A stretch of 64,000 nt of DNA, from contig CP081102.1 in NCBI GenBank assembly GCA_025141835.1, positions 1,178,001-1,242,000 on the forward strand. Reading direction: 5' to 3'. Source of the stretch: Rhodobacteraceae bacterium M385 (lineage in GTDB: Bacteria > Pseudomonadota > Alphaproteobacteria > Rhodobacterales > Rhodobacteraceae). Position 1 is the first letter of the stretch, and each line of letters opens with the position of its first letter. Positions 8,526 to 16,793 of this stretch are shown in pieces. The notes beneath the pieces were generated by a model. The model searched no databases and was not told the origin of the DNA. It saw only the letters and a list, made by a program, of their open reading frames with translations. The translations under genes were made by a program, and so were the position numbers.

Positions 8526-9688
8526 TAGTAGGCACGCCCACGGGCCGAAACGGGCCAGACGGTTTCAACCACACCGTTGCGCACACCGACATACCAGTCA
8601 TGGACGTTGCAGGTGGGGTCGCAATGGCCCGGCACCAGATGCAACTTGTCGTTCACTTTCAAGGCGCCGCTTGGGTCAGACACCACGCCATGTTCGTCCG
8701 AGCATTTGACGTATTCCACATCGGTGCGCCCAAAGACGACCGGAAGGCCGGAGTCTACCGATTGCGCCTTCAGCCCTGCATCCACAATCGCCTTATCGGC
8801 CTTGGCGTGGGACATCACGGAGGTGAGGATAAACAACGCGTTTTCCCATTCGCCCTGATCGATCCGCGCGCCGTTTTCATCAAGGATACGGCCATAGTCG
8901 GCATCCATGAAGGCGTAGGAGCCACACTGCAACTCGTTGAAAATGTTGGATTTGCTCTCGAAGTAATAGCTGCCCGTGCCGCCGCCGCCGATGATGTCAC
9001 TCTCTAGCCCTTCGGCCTTCAGCGCGTCGACCGCGTCGACGACCATGTCGATGGCGATCTGGGTTTTCTCTTGGCGCTCTTCGTAGTTATCAAGGTGCTG
9101 CATCGCGCCTTGGTAGGCTTGGATACCGGCGTATTTCAGACCCTCGGCGGCGTCGATGGCCTTGGCGATTTCCACCACTTCGGGGGTTGTCGTTACGCCG
9201 CAGCGACCCGCGCCGCAGTCAATCTCCACCAGACATTCGATCTGGGTGCCGTGCTTATGGGCAGCAGCGGAGAGTTCCGACACATTGGCGAGATCATCGA
9301 CACAGCAAATCGTGCGGGCGCCAAGTTTCGGCATCTGGGCGAGGCGGTCGATCTTCAGCGGGTCACGCACTTGGTTAGAGACGAGCACATCTTTGATCCC
9401 GCCTCGGGCAAAAACCTCGGCCTCGGACACTTTTTGGCAGCAGACACCGCATGCGCCGCCCAAATCCATTTGCAACAGCGCCACATCGACGGATTTGTGC
9501 ATCTTGCCGTGGATCCGGTGGCGCATCCCGTGGGCCTTTGCGTAGTCGCCCATCTTCTTGATGTTGCGCTCCAGCGCATCGAGGTCGAGCACCAGCGCGG
9601 GTGTTTGCACCTCGGCAGCTTTCATGCCGGGCTTGGCGGGGATGTCGAAGCCGACTTCGAAGTCAGAGAAATTTGCGAGGTCTTTCAT
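8525..9688 (-). CDS. bhcC: Beta-hydroxyaspartate aldolase
   Basis: A 387-residue PLP enzyme of the D-threonine aldolase (fold type III, alanine-racemase-like) family. The PLP lysine lies in the RIHGKMHKSVDVA segment. The metal-binding HCD plus VHDW near the C-terminus is also typical of the family. It condenses glyoxylate and glycine to (2R,3S)-beta-hydroxyaspartate in the cytoplasm. I chose the ATG at 9688 because GGGAG lies about eight bases upstream; the ATG at 9703 has no ribosome-binding sequence. It is followed directly by bhcD and preceded by a 134-base gap filled with palindromic repeats, so bhcB and bhcC are less tightly linked than bhcC and bhcD. Confidence 0.9.
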   Translation of the reverse strand: MKDLANFSDFEVGFDIPAKPGMKAAEVQTPALVLDLDALERNIKKMGDYAKAHGMRHRIHGKMHKSVDVALLQMDLGGACGVCCQKVSEAEVFARGGIKDVLVSNQVRDPLKIDRLAQMPKLGARTICCVDDLANVSELSAAAHKHGTQIECLVEIDCGAGRCGVTTTPEVVEIAKAIDAAEGLKYAGIQAYQGAMQHLDNYEERQEKTQIAIDMVVDAVDALKAEGLESDIIGGGGTGSYYFESKSNIFNELQCGSYAFMDADYGRILDENGARIDQGEWENALFILTSVMSHAKADKAIVDAGLKAQSVDSGLPVVFGRTDVEYVKCSDEHGVVSDPSGALKVNDKLHLVPGHCDPTCNVHDWYVGVRNGVVETVWPVSARGRAY

Positions 9689-9717
9689 GGTCTTGTCTCC
9701 CATTTGGGGTGTTCGGG

Positions 9718-9813
9718 TGCCGGGCCAAGGCCCGGTTTACGTGTGCCCGGCCGGTTCCCGGGCCAAGGCCCGGTTTACGGCGGCGGGGTTTGGTAGACCG
9801 GGCCTAGGCCCGG
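9718..9813. repeat. Three copies of a short palindromic repeat between bhcB and bhcC
   Basis: The 20-base unit CGGGCCAAGGCCCGGTTTAC occurs at 9721-9740 and again, identical, at 9759-9778. A variant in the opposite orientation (GTAGACCGGGCCTAGGCCCG) occupies 9793-9812. The core GGGCC-NN-GGCCC is a self-complementary hairpin. The array fills almost the whole gap between the bhcB stop and the bhcC start, so it is transcribed inside the operon. It resembles bacterial REP-type palindromic repeats and could modulate message stability or the ratio of the upstream to downstream proteins. Confidence 0.75.
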
Positions 9814-9822
9814 GGGCGGGCG

Positions 9823-10785
9823 TCACGCCATCCAAGGCAACGTGCCCAGGTCCACGTTGCCGCCGGTGATCACGACGCCGACGCGACGGCCTTTGAATAC
9901 CTCGGGGTTCTTCAGGATCGTGGCCAGCGACACGGCGCTGCTGGGTTCCATCACGATCTTCATGCGGGCCCACATCAGCTTCATGGCGTCGATGATCTCT
10001 TGCTCGGAGGCTGTCAGGATTTCGGTGACATGGGTGCTGACGAAGTGCCACGTATTTTCTTTCAACGGCACTTTCAGGCCGTCTGCTACCGTCACGGGGG
10101 CGTCGTCGGCGATGATGCGACCCGCCTTGAAGCTGCGGTAGGCATCATCGGCTTGCTCGGGTTCTGCGGCGAAGATGTCCACGTCAGGGGCGATGTGAGA
10201 GAGCGTCAGGCAGCAGCCCGACACCATGCCGCCGCCGCCAATGGGGGCGATGACAGCATCCAAGCCCGCAACCTGGTCCAGCAATTCGCGCGAACATGTC
10301 GCTTGCCCCGCGATCACGCGCAAGTCGTTGTAGGGATGCACAAAGTTGGCGCCAGTCGCGGCATGAACCTCGGCGAAGACGGCCTCACGGGAGGTTGTAG
10401 AGGGCTCACATTCCGTGATGATCCCGCCGTACCCGCGCACGGCGTCTTTCTTGGCCTGAGGCGCGGTTTTGGGCATGACCACGTGGCAGGGGATGCCCCG
10501 GCGGCCCGCGGCGTAGGACAGCGACAGGGCGTGGTTGCCGGACGAATGGGTCGCCACGCCGCGCAGGGCGTCGTCTTCCGACAGGCCGAAGACCGCGTTA
10601 GAGGCACCGCGCACCTTGAACGCGCCTGCCTTCTGGAAGTTCTCGCATTTGAAGAACAACTCCGCCCCGGTCAGCTCGTTCAGGTAGGTCGAGGTCAGGA
10701 CCGGGGTGCGGTGGATATGGGGACGGATGCGATCATGGGCAGCGATCACGTCGTCAAAGCTGAGATGTGGGGGCAGGTCTTTCAT
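9823..10785 (-). CDS. bhcB: Beta-hydroxyaspartate dehydratase
   Basis: A 320-residue PLP enzyme of the threonine dehydratase/serine racemase type. The Schiff-base lysine is in AFKVRGASNAVFG, the phosphate cup is SGNHALS, and the glycine-rich PLP-phosphate loop is GGGGMVSG. It removes water from beta-hydroxyaspartate to give iminosuccinate. The ATG at 10785 follows an AAGGAG ribosome-binding sequence, eleven bases after the bhcA stop. It lacks the C-terminal regulatory domain of biosynthetic threonine dehydratases, as expected for this family. Without the neighbours it would be annotated as threonine/serine dehydratase. Confidence 0.9.
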   Translation of the reverse strand: MKDLPPHLSFDDVIAAHDRIRPHIHRTPVLTSTYLNELTGAELFFKCENFQKAGAFKVRGASNAVFGLSEDDALRGVATHSSGNHALSLSYAAGRRGIPCHVVMPKTAPQAKKDAVRGYGGIITECEPSTTSREAVFAEVHAATGANFVHPYNDLRVIAGQATCSRELLDQVAGLDAVIAPIGGGGMVSGCCLTLSHIAPDVDIFAAEPEQADDAYRSFKAGRIIADDAPVTVADGLKVPLKENTWHFVSTHVTEILTASEQEIIDAMKLMWARMKIVMEPSSAVSLATILKNPEVFKGRRVGVVITGGNVDLGTLPWMA

Positions 10786-10796
10786 CGTCGGGCTCC

Positions 10797-11987
10797 TTAC
10801 TCGGCTGCCAAAGCGGTGGCGGCGGCGGATTGGCGATAGATTTCTTGCGCGGCGGCCACGCCTGACCCAAGCGTCACGGGAAGGTCTAGGTCGGCCATTG
10901 CCATTTCAGCCGTGGCGATGCCGGACAGCGCCATCACGTCCGTCAGCATCCCAAGGTGACCGATCCGGAACACCTTTCCGGCGACATCCCCCAGACCGCC
11001 GCCAAAAGCGACGGCATAGCGAGTGGCGGCATGGGACACGATCCTGCCCGCGTCAAAGCCCACGGGCGTTTTGATCGCGGATACCGTGTTTGAGTATAGC
11101 TCGGGCGAGGTGGCGCAAAGCTCCATCCCCCAGGCGGCCACGGCGGCGCGGACACCGCTGGCGATACGAGCATGGCGGGCGAAGACGTTTTCCAAACCTT
11201 CCGCCTCCAGCATTTCGCAAGCCGTTTTCAGCCCGTTCAGCAACCCGACAGAGGGCGTATAGGGGTAAGCGTGGGCAGCGTAGCCCGCCTTCATGTCGCG
11301 AATATCAAGGAAGGTGCGCGGCAGGTGCGCGCCCTCAATTGCGGCCATGGCTTTGGGGGACACGCCGATGATCGCAAGGCCCGCAGGCAGCATGAAGCCC
11401 TTCTGCGATCCGGTCACGGCGATGTCCACGCCCCAAGCGTCAAACTCGAACGGCATCGACCCGATGGAGGACACGCCGTCCACGAAGAACAGGGCAGGGT
11501 GGTTTGCGGCGTCCAACGCGCGGCGCACGCCTGCCACGTCGGAAACAACGCCCGTTGCGGTCTCGTTATGGGTGGCGAGGACGGCTTTGATCTTATGATC
11601 TGTGTCGGTGGCGAGCGCCTTGGCGAAGGCGTCCACCGGCAGGCCCTCGCCCCACGGCACGTCAATTTGCATGACGTTCAGCCCGTGCCGCGTGCACATG
11701 TCGATCCACTTGTGACTGAACATACCGTTACGCGCGGCCAGCACGGTGTCGCCGGGGCTGAGCGTGTTGGTGATCGCGGCTTCCCATCCGGCTGTGCCTG
11801 TGGCGGGGAAAACGAATACCTCGGCCTCGGTCGATTTCATCACACGGGCCACGCCCGCCAAGGCAGGGTGGAGGATATCAGGGAACGCGGCAGAGCGGTG
11901 ATCCATGGTGGGAATATCGCAGGCGCGGCGCAGCACTTCGGGCATATTGGTGGGGCCGGGGATGAACACGGGGTTTTGGCTGGACAT
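10797..11987 (-). CDS. bhcA: Aspartate-glyoxylate aminotransferase
   Basis: A 396-residue class V (fold type I) PLP aminotransferase similar to serine-glyoxylate aminotransferases. The PLP lysine is in TGSQKGFMLPAGLAIIG, and the N-terminal segment FIPGPTNMPEVLRR is typical of the subfamily. It transfers the amino group of aspartate to glyoxylate, giving oxaloacetate and glycine; the glycine is then used by BhcC. The ATG at 11987 follows AGGAG. It is the first gene of the bhcABCD transcript, and its promoter region is shared with the divergent bhcR. Confidence 0.9.
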   Translation of the reverse strand: MSSQNPVFIPGPTNMPEVLRRACDIPTMDHRSAAFPDILHPALAGVARVMKSTEAEVFVFPATGTAGWEAAITNTLSPGDTVLAARNGMFSHKWIDMCTRHGLNVMQIDVPWGEGLPVDAFAKALATDTDHKIKAVLATHNETATGVVSDVAGVRRALDAANHPALFFVDGVSSIGSMPFEFDAWGVDIAVTGSQKGFMLPAGLAIIGVSPKAMAAIEGAHLPRTFLDIRDMKAGYAAHAYPYTPSVGLLNGLKTACEMLEAEGLENVFARHARIASGVRAAVAAWGMELCATSPELYSNTVSAIKTPVGFDAGRIVSHAATRYAVAFGGGLGDVAGKVFRIGHLGMLTDVMALSGIATAEMAMADLDLPVTLGSGVAAAQEIYRQSAAATALAAE

Positions 11988-12048
11988 GGGCGGGCTCCTA
12001 TTGGGTTGGGGGCAACGTAGAAGCCAGCTCAGACAACTGCAATTTTTT

Positions 12049-12136
12049 TGAAATCATTTTTCATGTGGGCGGGATGCGATTTTTATTAAGTCTTTACAGT
12101 CAGTTGTTATTTTTCATATGGTGAAATAGAATTTCA
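12049..12136. promoter_or_regulatory. Divergent bhcA/bhcR control region with two matching 15-base palindromes
   Basis: The 167-base gap between bhcA and bhcR is AT-rich compared with its surroundings. It holds two copies of the imperfect palindrome TGAAATNNNNTTTCA: TGAAATCATTTTTCA at 12049-12063 and TGAAATAGAATTTCA at 12122-12136. The second has perfect six-base arms around three bases. A third, looser symmetric stretch surrounds CATATG at 12115-12120. Fifteen-base palindromes of this kind are typical IclR-family operators, so these are probable BhcR binding sites. The first lies 62 bases before bhcA and the second 19 bases before bhcR. Confidence 0.65.
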
Positions 12137-12154
12137 ACTTTGCGGGGCGCGCCG

Positions 12155-12991
12155 ATGTCTGATCCTGAAAACACTCCGTCTCGCCGCGCGCGCGGACGGC
12201 CGCGCGACTGGGATGACAAGACCGCGCAGAACACCATCAAGTCCCTCGACCGGGCGATGGAGGTGTTGGAGCATCTGAGCGAAACCCCCGGCGCGACGCT
12301 GTCCCGGCTGGCCGAGGATCTGAGCCAATCGCCTGCCACCGTTTACCGAATTCTGGTGACGCTGGAGGGGCGCGGGCTGGTGGAGTTTGACCCCGCCGCA
12401 CAGCATTGGCACATCGGCGCGCGGGCCTTTGTGATCGGCGCCCGCTATCTGCGGCGCACGACGCTGGTGGACCGCGCCCGCCCCATCATGCGCCGGTTGA
12501 TGGAGGAGACAGGAGAAACCGCGAACCTTGGAATTGCGCGTGATACCAGCGTGTTATTCGTCAGTCAGGTGGAAACGACAGCTACCATTCGCGCCTTTTT
12601 CGCACCCGGTACGCTGTCGCCCATGCATGCCAGCGGCATCGGAAAGGCCTTGCTCGCCCAGATGAGCGATGATCGCCTGTCCCGGCTGATCGCCACCGCG
12701 CCATTGGATCAGTTTACCGCCCGGACGTTGACCGAACCCGCCACCCTAAGGGCCGACCTAGAGGCCACGCGCGACCGGGGCTTTGCCTTTGACGATGAAG
12801 AGAAGAACGAGGGAATGCGCTGCATCGCGGCCCCGGTTTTTGATCTGAGCGGAGAGGCCGTTGCAGGAATCAGCGTATCGGGCCCTGCCAGCCGGGTGAC
12901 GACAGCGCAAATGGCCTCTTTGGCCGAGGCCGTGATGGCAGCCGCTGCCGAATTGTCGGCAGCAATGGGGGCGGAAACACCCGCACGCTGA
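12155..12991 (+). CDS. bhcR: IclR-family regulator of the beta-hydroxyaspartate cycle
   Basis: A 278-residue IclR-type regulator. The N-terminal winged helix-turn-helix (residues about 25-85) includes TIKSLDRAMEVLEHLSETPGA and the recognition segment QSPATVYRILVTLE. The IclR effector-binding domain follows (LARPIMRRLMEETGETANL to the C-terminus, with MHASGIGKALLA). I chose the ATG at 12155; a TTG at 12140 would add five residues. It is divergent from bhcA, as in Paracoccus denitrificans, where BhcR controls the bhc genes in response to glyoxylate. An arginine-rich N-terminal tail (RRARGRPRDW) precedes the DNA-binding domain. Confidence 0.85.
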   Translation: MSDPENTPSRRARGRPRDWDDKTAQNTIKSLDRAMEVLEHLSETPGATLSRLAEDLSQSPATVYRILVTLEGRGLVEFDPAAQHWHIGARAFVIGARYLRRTTLVDRARPIMRRLMEETGETANLGIARDTSVLFVSQVETTATIRAFFAPGTLSPMHASGIGKALLAQMSDDRLSRLIATAPLDQFTARTLTEPATLRADLEATRDRGFAFDDEEKNEGMRCIAAPVFDLSGEAVAGISVSGPASRVTTAQMASLAEAVMAAAAELSAAMGAETPAR

Positions 12992-13016
12992 TACTTGCGA
13001 GGGCGGGGGAGAATCT

Positions 13017-13030
13017 GTTACACATGTAAC
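13017..13030. promoter_or_regulatory. Palindrome upstream of hpd
   Basis: GTTACACATGTAAC has perfect six-base arms (GTTACA/TGTAAC) around CA. It lies in the gap between bhcR and hpd, 98 bases before the hpd start. It could be an operator of a tyrosine-catabolism regulator. No matching second copy was seen in the window, so the assignment is tentative. Confidence 0.4.
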
Positions 13031-13127
13031 TGCTGTGCATCTTGCGATGCCCATGCCCCGCGGGCCGGGATTTGTTTGTTGCGTGAAGGGCACGTTCCAC
13101 GCGACGTTCAAAAACAGGAGACCCGAT

Positions 13128-14219
13128 ATGGGACCATTCCCCCACGACGCCCCGAAATCCGTAATCGACGCCACCAATGTGGCTGGCACCGATGGTTTTG
13201 AGTTCGTCGAATTCGCTCACCCCAATCCGGCCGAGCTGGAAACTCTGTTTCAATCCATGGGCTACGTCGAAGTGGCGCGGCACAAGACCCGAGATATCAG
13301 CCTCTATCGCCAGGGCGACATTAACTACGTTCTGAACCGAGAGCCGAACACCCACGCCGCCCGCTTCGTACAAGATCATGGGCCCTGCGCCCCGGCGATG
13401 GCATGGCGCTGCGTTGATGCCGCCCACGCGCTGAAGTGTGCGGTGGATTATGGGGCCGAAGAATATACCGGCGACGATAAAACGCTGGACGTTCCTGCGG
13501 TTGTCGGCATCGGCGGCTCGCTTCTTTACTTCATCGACACCTATGGCGACCAAAGCCCCTATGAGGCTGAATTCGACTGGCTTGCAGAGGCCGACCCGAA
13601 GCCGTTTGGCGCAGGGTTCTATTACCTCGATCACCTGACCCACAATGTGATGCGCGGGAACATGTCCACTTGGTATGATTTCTACGCCAAGGCATTCAAC
13701 TTCAAGGAAATCCGCTTCTTTGACATCAAGGGCAAGCAGACGGGCCTGTTCTCACGGGCCCTGACCTCGCCCTGCGGCAAGATCCGTATTCCGATCAACG
13801 AAAGCGCCGATGACACTTCGCAGATTGAGGAATACCTGAACGAATACAAAGGCGAAGGCATTCAGCATATCGCCGTGGCGACCAATTCGATTTACGACAG
13901 CGTGGACCAGATCGCGGCCAACGGCATCGACTTCATGCCGCCGCCGCCAGACACCTACTACGCCATGAGCCACAAGCGTGTGCACAACCATGAAGAACCG
14001 TTGGAGCGCATGAAGCAGCACGGCATCCTGATCGACGGTGAAGGTGTGGTTGACGGGGGCGTGACGCGGATCCTGTTGCAGATCTTCTCAAAAACCGTAA
14101 TCGGCCCGATCTTCTTCGAGTTCATCCAGCGCAAAGGGGATGACGGCTTTGGTGAGGGCAACTTCAAGGCTCTGTTCGAGAGCATCGAAGAGGATCAAAT
14201 CCAACGGGGCGTGATCTAG
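13128..14219 (+). CDS. hpd: 4-hydroxyphenylpyruvate dioxygenase
   Basis: A 363-residue enzyme with two vicinal-oxygen-chelate repeats, the usual length for bacterial HPPD. The iron ligands of the 2-His-1-Glu triad are visible as H169 (YLDHLTHNV), H247 (GIQHIAVAT) and E331 (PIFFEFIQRKG). It converts 4-hydroxyphenylpyruvate to homogentisate in tyrosine degradation. The ATG at 13128 follows AACAGGAG; longer in-frame starts upstream have no ribosome-binding sequence and add unrelated residues. It converges on xylB with a four-base overlap. No other tyrosine-catabolism gene is next to it. Confidence 0.95.
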   Translation: MGPFPHDAPKSVIDATNVAGTDGFEFVEFAHPNPAELETLFQSMGYVEVARHKTRDISLYRQGDINYVLNREPNTHAARFVQDHGPCAPAMAWRCVDAAHALKCAVDYGAEEYTGDDKTLDVPAVVGIGGSLLYFIDTYGDQSPYEAEFDWLAEADPKPFGAGFYYLDHLTHNVMRGNMSTWYDFYAKAFNFKEIRFFDIKGKQTGLFSRALTSPCGKIRIPINESADDTSQIEEYLNEYKGEGIQHIAVATNSIYDSVDQIAANGIDFMPPPPDTYYAMSHKRVHNHEEPLERMKQHGILIDGEGVVDGGVTRILLQIFSKTVIGPIFFEFIQRKGDDGFGEGNFKALFESIEEDQIQRGVI

Positions 14220-15667
14220 GCGTCCATTGCCGCGCCCACGGCTTTGAGAGCCGGATAGAGGGCGCGGTAACCCGCAAGGCGCGGTGCCAATTCGGCGGCG
14301 CGGGCCGGGTCGGGGGTGAACCAGCGGCTCACCTCGGGCTTGGTGGCGACGTCCGATGGGGCGCCGCCAAGCGCCATTTGCCCCAAACGCGCGGCCCCCA
14401 GGGCGGGGCCAACCTCTGCCGCATCGCTGCGCCCAAGGGGCACTTGGATCACGTCGGCGATCATTTGCAACAGAAAGTCGCTGCGGGTGCCGCCGCCGAT
14501 GGCCAGAAGCGTGTCGGGTTTCGCGCCGCCCGCGGCCATGGCGGTTTGGGCATCGGCGAAGGTGAAGGCGATGGCCTCCACCACCGCGCGCATCATGGTG
14601 CCTTGGGTGGTTGTCTCGGACAGGCCCCAAAACCCCGCGCGAATTTCGTTGTCGCCGTGGGGGGTACGCTCTCCGCTCAGGTAGGGCAGGAACAGTGGGC
14701 CGGGGGCGGCGGTTTCGGCCTCGGCCAACAAGTCAGCGATCGGGCGTTGCAGCAGCTCGGCCAACCACGCCATGGGCCGCGCGCCGTTGAGCATGGCGGC
14801 CATCTGAAACCACAGGTTCGGCAAGGTGTGGGCGTAGGCGTGGGTCCGGCGCTCGGGGTTTGGCTCACATGTTTTGGTGGTCACAAAGACTTGCCCCGAT
14901 GTGCCAAGCGAGATGAAGCCATCGCCCGGTGCGACGGCCCCAATCCCCACGGCGCCTGCCGCGCCGTCGCCCGCCCCGGTGGCCACGGGGATGCCTTGAG
15001 GCAAGCCAAGGGCAAGGGCCGCATCAGCGCCGAGGTGCCCGGCCACGGCGTGACCCGCCAGCACAGGGGGCAGCCACGCGATATCAGTGGCGGAGGCATC
15101 GCACAAAGCCTGCGACCATTGACCGGAATGTTGATTAAACCATGATGTTCCCGCCGCGTCAGACGGGTCTGTCGCCAAGTTTCCATGCAGGTACAGCCCC
15201 ACATAATCCTTGGGTAGAAGCACATGGGCAATACGGGCGTGAACCTCTGGCTCATGGCGGCTGAGCCATAGCAGTTTGGGCGCAGTGAATCCGGGCATGG
15301 GGGGGACGCCGGTGATATGTCCGATTTCGGGCACGGCGGCGCTCATCGCGGCACATTCGGCCACGGCGCGGCCATCGTTCCATAAGATCGCGGGGCGCAG
15401 GGGTTTGCGGTTCTCATCCAAGGTTACAGCGCCGTGCATTTGGCCCGACAGGCCGATGACCTTGATCGTTTCGCGCAGATTGGCAGGCAAGCCCGCCATC
15501 GCCACGCCTAGGGCGGCAATCCAAGCGTCGGGCGCTTGTTCGCTGGCTCCGGTGAATGGGTGTTGAGAGGTCAGCGGCCCCTCGGACGTTGCCACAACCT
15601 CGCCCGCGTCGTCAGTCACGCAGACCTTGATTGCCGAGGTGCCCATATCAATGCCCAGATGTGCCAC
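14216..15667 (-). CDS. xylB: Xylulokinase
   Basis: A 483-residue FGGY-family carbohydrate kinase, the usual length for xylulokinase. The N-terminus HLGIDMGTSAIKVCV is the phosphate-1 ATP-binding motif. IGLSGQMHGAVTLDENRKPLRPAILWNDGRA is the characteristic XylB substrate-binding segment, and AIGGGTRSDFLLQMIADV is the second FGGY signature. It phosphorylates D-xylulose to xylulose 5-phosphate. I prefer the GTG start at 15667 (AGGGA upstream), which places the ATP motif at the very N-terminus. No xylose isomerase or xylose transporter adjoins it, so xylulose may come from another polyol or from pentose uptake encoded elsewhere. Confidence 0.9.
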   Translation of the reverse strand: MAHLGIDMGTSAIKVCVTDDAGEVVATSEGPLTSQHPFTGASEQAPDAWIAALGVAMAGLPANLRETIKVIGLSGQMHGAVTLDENRKPLRPAILWNDGRAVAECAAMSAAVPEIGHITGVPPMPGFTAPKLLWLSRHEPEVHARIAHVLLPKDYVGLYLHGNLATDPSDAAGTSWFNQHSGQWSQALCDASATDIAWLPPVLAGHAVAGHLGADAALALGLPQGIPVATGAGDGAAGAVGIGAVAPGDGFISLGTSGQVFVTTKTCEPNPERRTHAYAHTLPNLWFQMAAMLNGARPMAWLAELLQRPIADLLAEAETAAPGPLFLPYLSGERTPHGDNEIRAGFWGLSETTTQGTMMRAVVEAIAFTFADAQTAMAAGGAKPDTLLAIGGGTRSDFLLQMIADVIQVPLGRSDAAEVGPALGAARLGQMALGGAPSDVATKPEVSRWFTPDPARAAELAPRLAGYRALYPALKAVGAAMDA

Positions 15668-15769
15668 ATGCGTCCCTTTCGAAGTAACGTGAAAGGGTAA
15701 ACCTGCCGCCTGTTCCGGTGTCAATTGAGGCTTGGTCAGACCGCTCCAACCGGTCAACCCGATTGTTGC

Positions 15770-16630
15770 CTAGTCAAGCACGGTGGACAGCCCTTGGGGG
15801 CCTGCCAAGAAATCGAGAAAACTGCGTACCTTGGCGGGCAGATAGCTGCGGTCGGTGTAAATGGCGTGGATGTCCAATGTGGGCCATTCAACATGGGGTA
15901 GCACAACTTCAAGCCGCCCCGCTTGCAGATCCTCGTGGGTGACCCAATTGGGCATCATCGCAAACCCCATGCCCGCGACGGTGGCTTGGTGCAGCAGGCC
16001 TTCATTGGCGCTGACCACGATTGGGTTCAATTTCACGTCCAATCCAGTGGCGCCACCAAATTGGAGATGGCCGTCGGCGGCAACTCGGGAATAGGCCAGC
16101 ATCGGTGCGCCGGTGAGGTCGGCGGCAGATTGAGGGCGGGTGAAGCGGTCCAAAAACTCTGGGGCGGCGACAAGTTGAAATGTGGCTTTGGCCAGTTTGC
16201 GGGCGATCAACCCATCATCCAGATCAAACGCCACCCGCAACACCAGATCAACGCCTTCTTCGACCATGTTGATCTTCCGTCCGCTCAGGTCGAGATCAAG
16301 GGTCACCTCGGGGTTCGTGCGGTGGTAGGCGGTCAGTATTCTCGCAAATGCTGGGGTGGCCATCCACACGGGCATCGACACTTTGAGCCGCCCCCGTGGG
16401 GACAACGTGTCGGAGGATAGCTGAGCCTCCACCTCATCCACGCCTTCAAGAAGCGGGCGCACGGCCAAAAGGTATCGCGCGCCTGCTTCCGTCAAAGAGA
16501 CATTGCGACTGTTACGGTTCAGCAGGCGGGCCCCGACGCGGGCCTCGACGTGCTGGACGTGTTTGCTGGTCATCGCGGCGGACAAGCCCAAACGGTCCGC
16601 CGCGGCGGTGAAGCTCTTGTGGTCTGCCAC
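15770..16630 (-). CDS. LysR-family regulator with a disrupted N-terminus
   Basis: A 286-residue LysR-type regulator if started at the GTG at 16630. The helix-turn-helix (SFTAAADRLGLSAAMTSKHVQHVEARVGARLLNR) is followed by the effector-binding domain. The first conserved helix is missing from this start: the residues VDDLDTLLSLRVFAE, which fit the LysR N-terminus well, are encoded in frame just upstream (16631-16675). That stretch has no ATG, GTG or TTG and is preceded by a TGA. An ATG at 16679 would read into it if one base were removed. The gene is therefore either frameshifted at its start or uses a rare initiation codon. It is divergent from the DoxX gene, which may be its target. Confidence 0.75.
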   Translation of the reverse strand: MADHKSFTAAADRLGLSAAMTSKHVQHVEARVGARLLNRNSRNVSLTEAGARYLLAVRPLLEGVDEVEAQLSSDTLSPRGRLKVSMPVWMATPAFARILTAYHRTNPEVTLDLDLSGRKINMVEEGVDLVLRVAFDLDDGLIARKLAKATFQLVAAPEFLDRFTRPQSAADLTGAPMLAYSRVAADGHLQFGGATGLDVKLNPIVVSANEGLLHQATVAGMGFAMMPNWVTHEDLQAGRLEVVLPHVEWPTLDIHAIYTDRSYLPAKVRSFLDFLAGPQGLSTVLD

Positions 16631-16793
16631 TTCGGCAAAGACGCGGAGGCTTAGAAGCGTGTCCAGATCATCAACTCATAGTAAATGGTGTCTCAAATAA
16701 TAGGGCAATGATCTTCGTTTGGGAAACGTTTAGTTCTGGCGCCATCAAGTGAACACGCGGCCCGCCGGGTCGCCTTTTTTGAAAGTACGAAAA

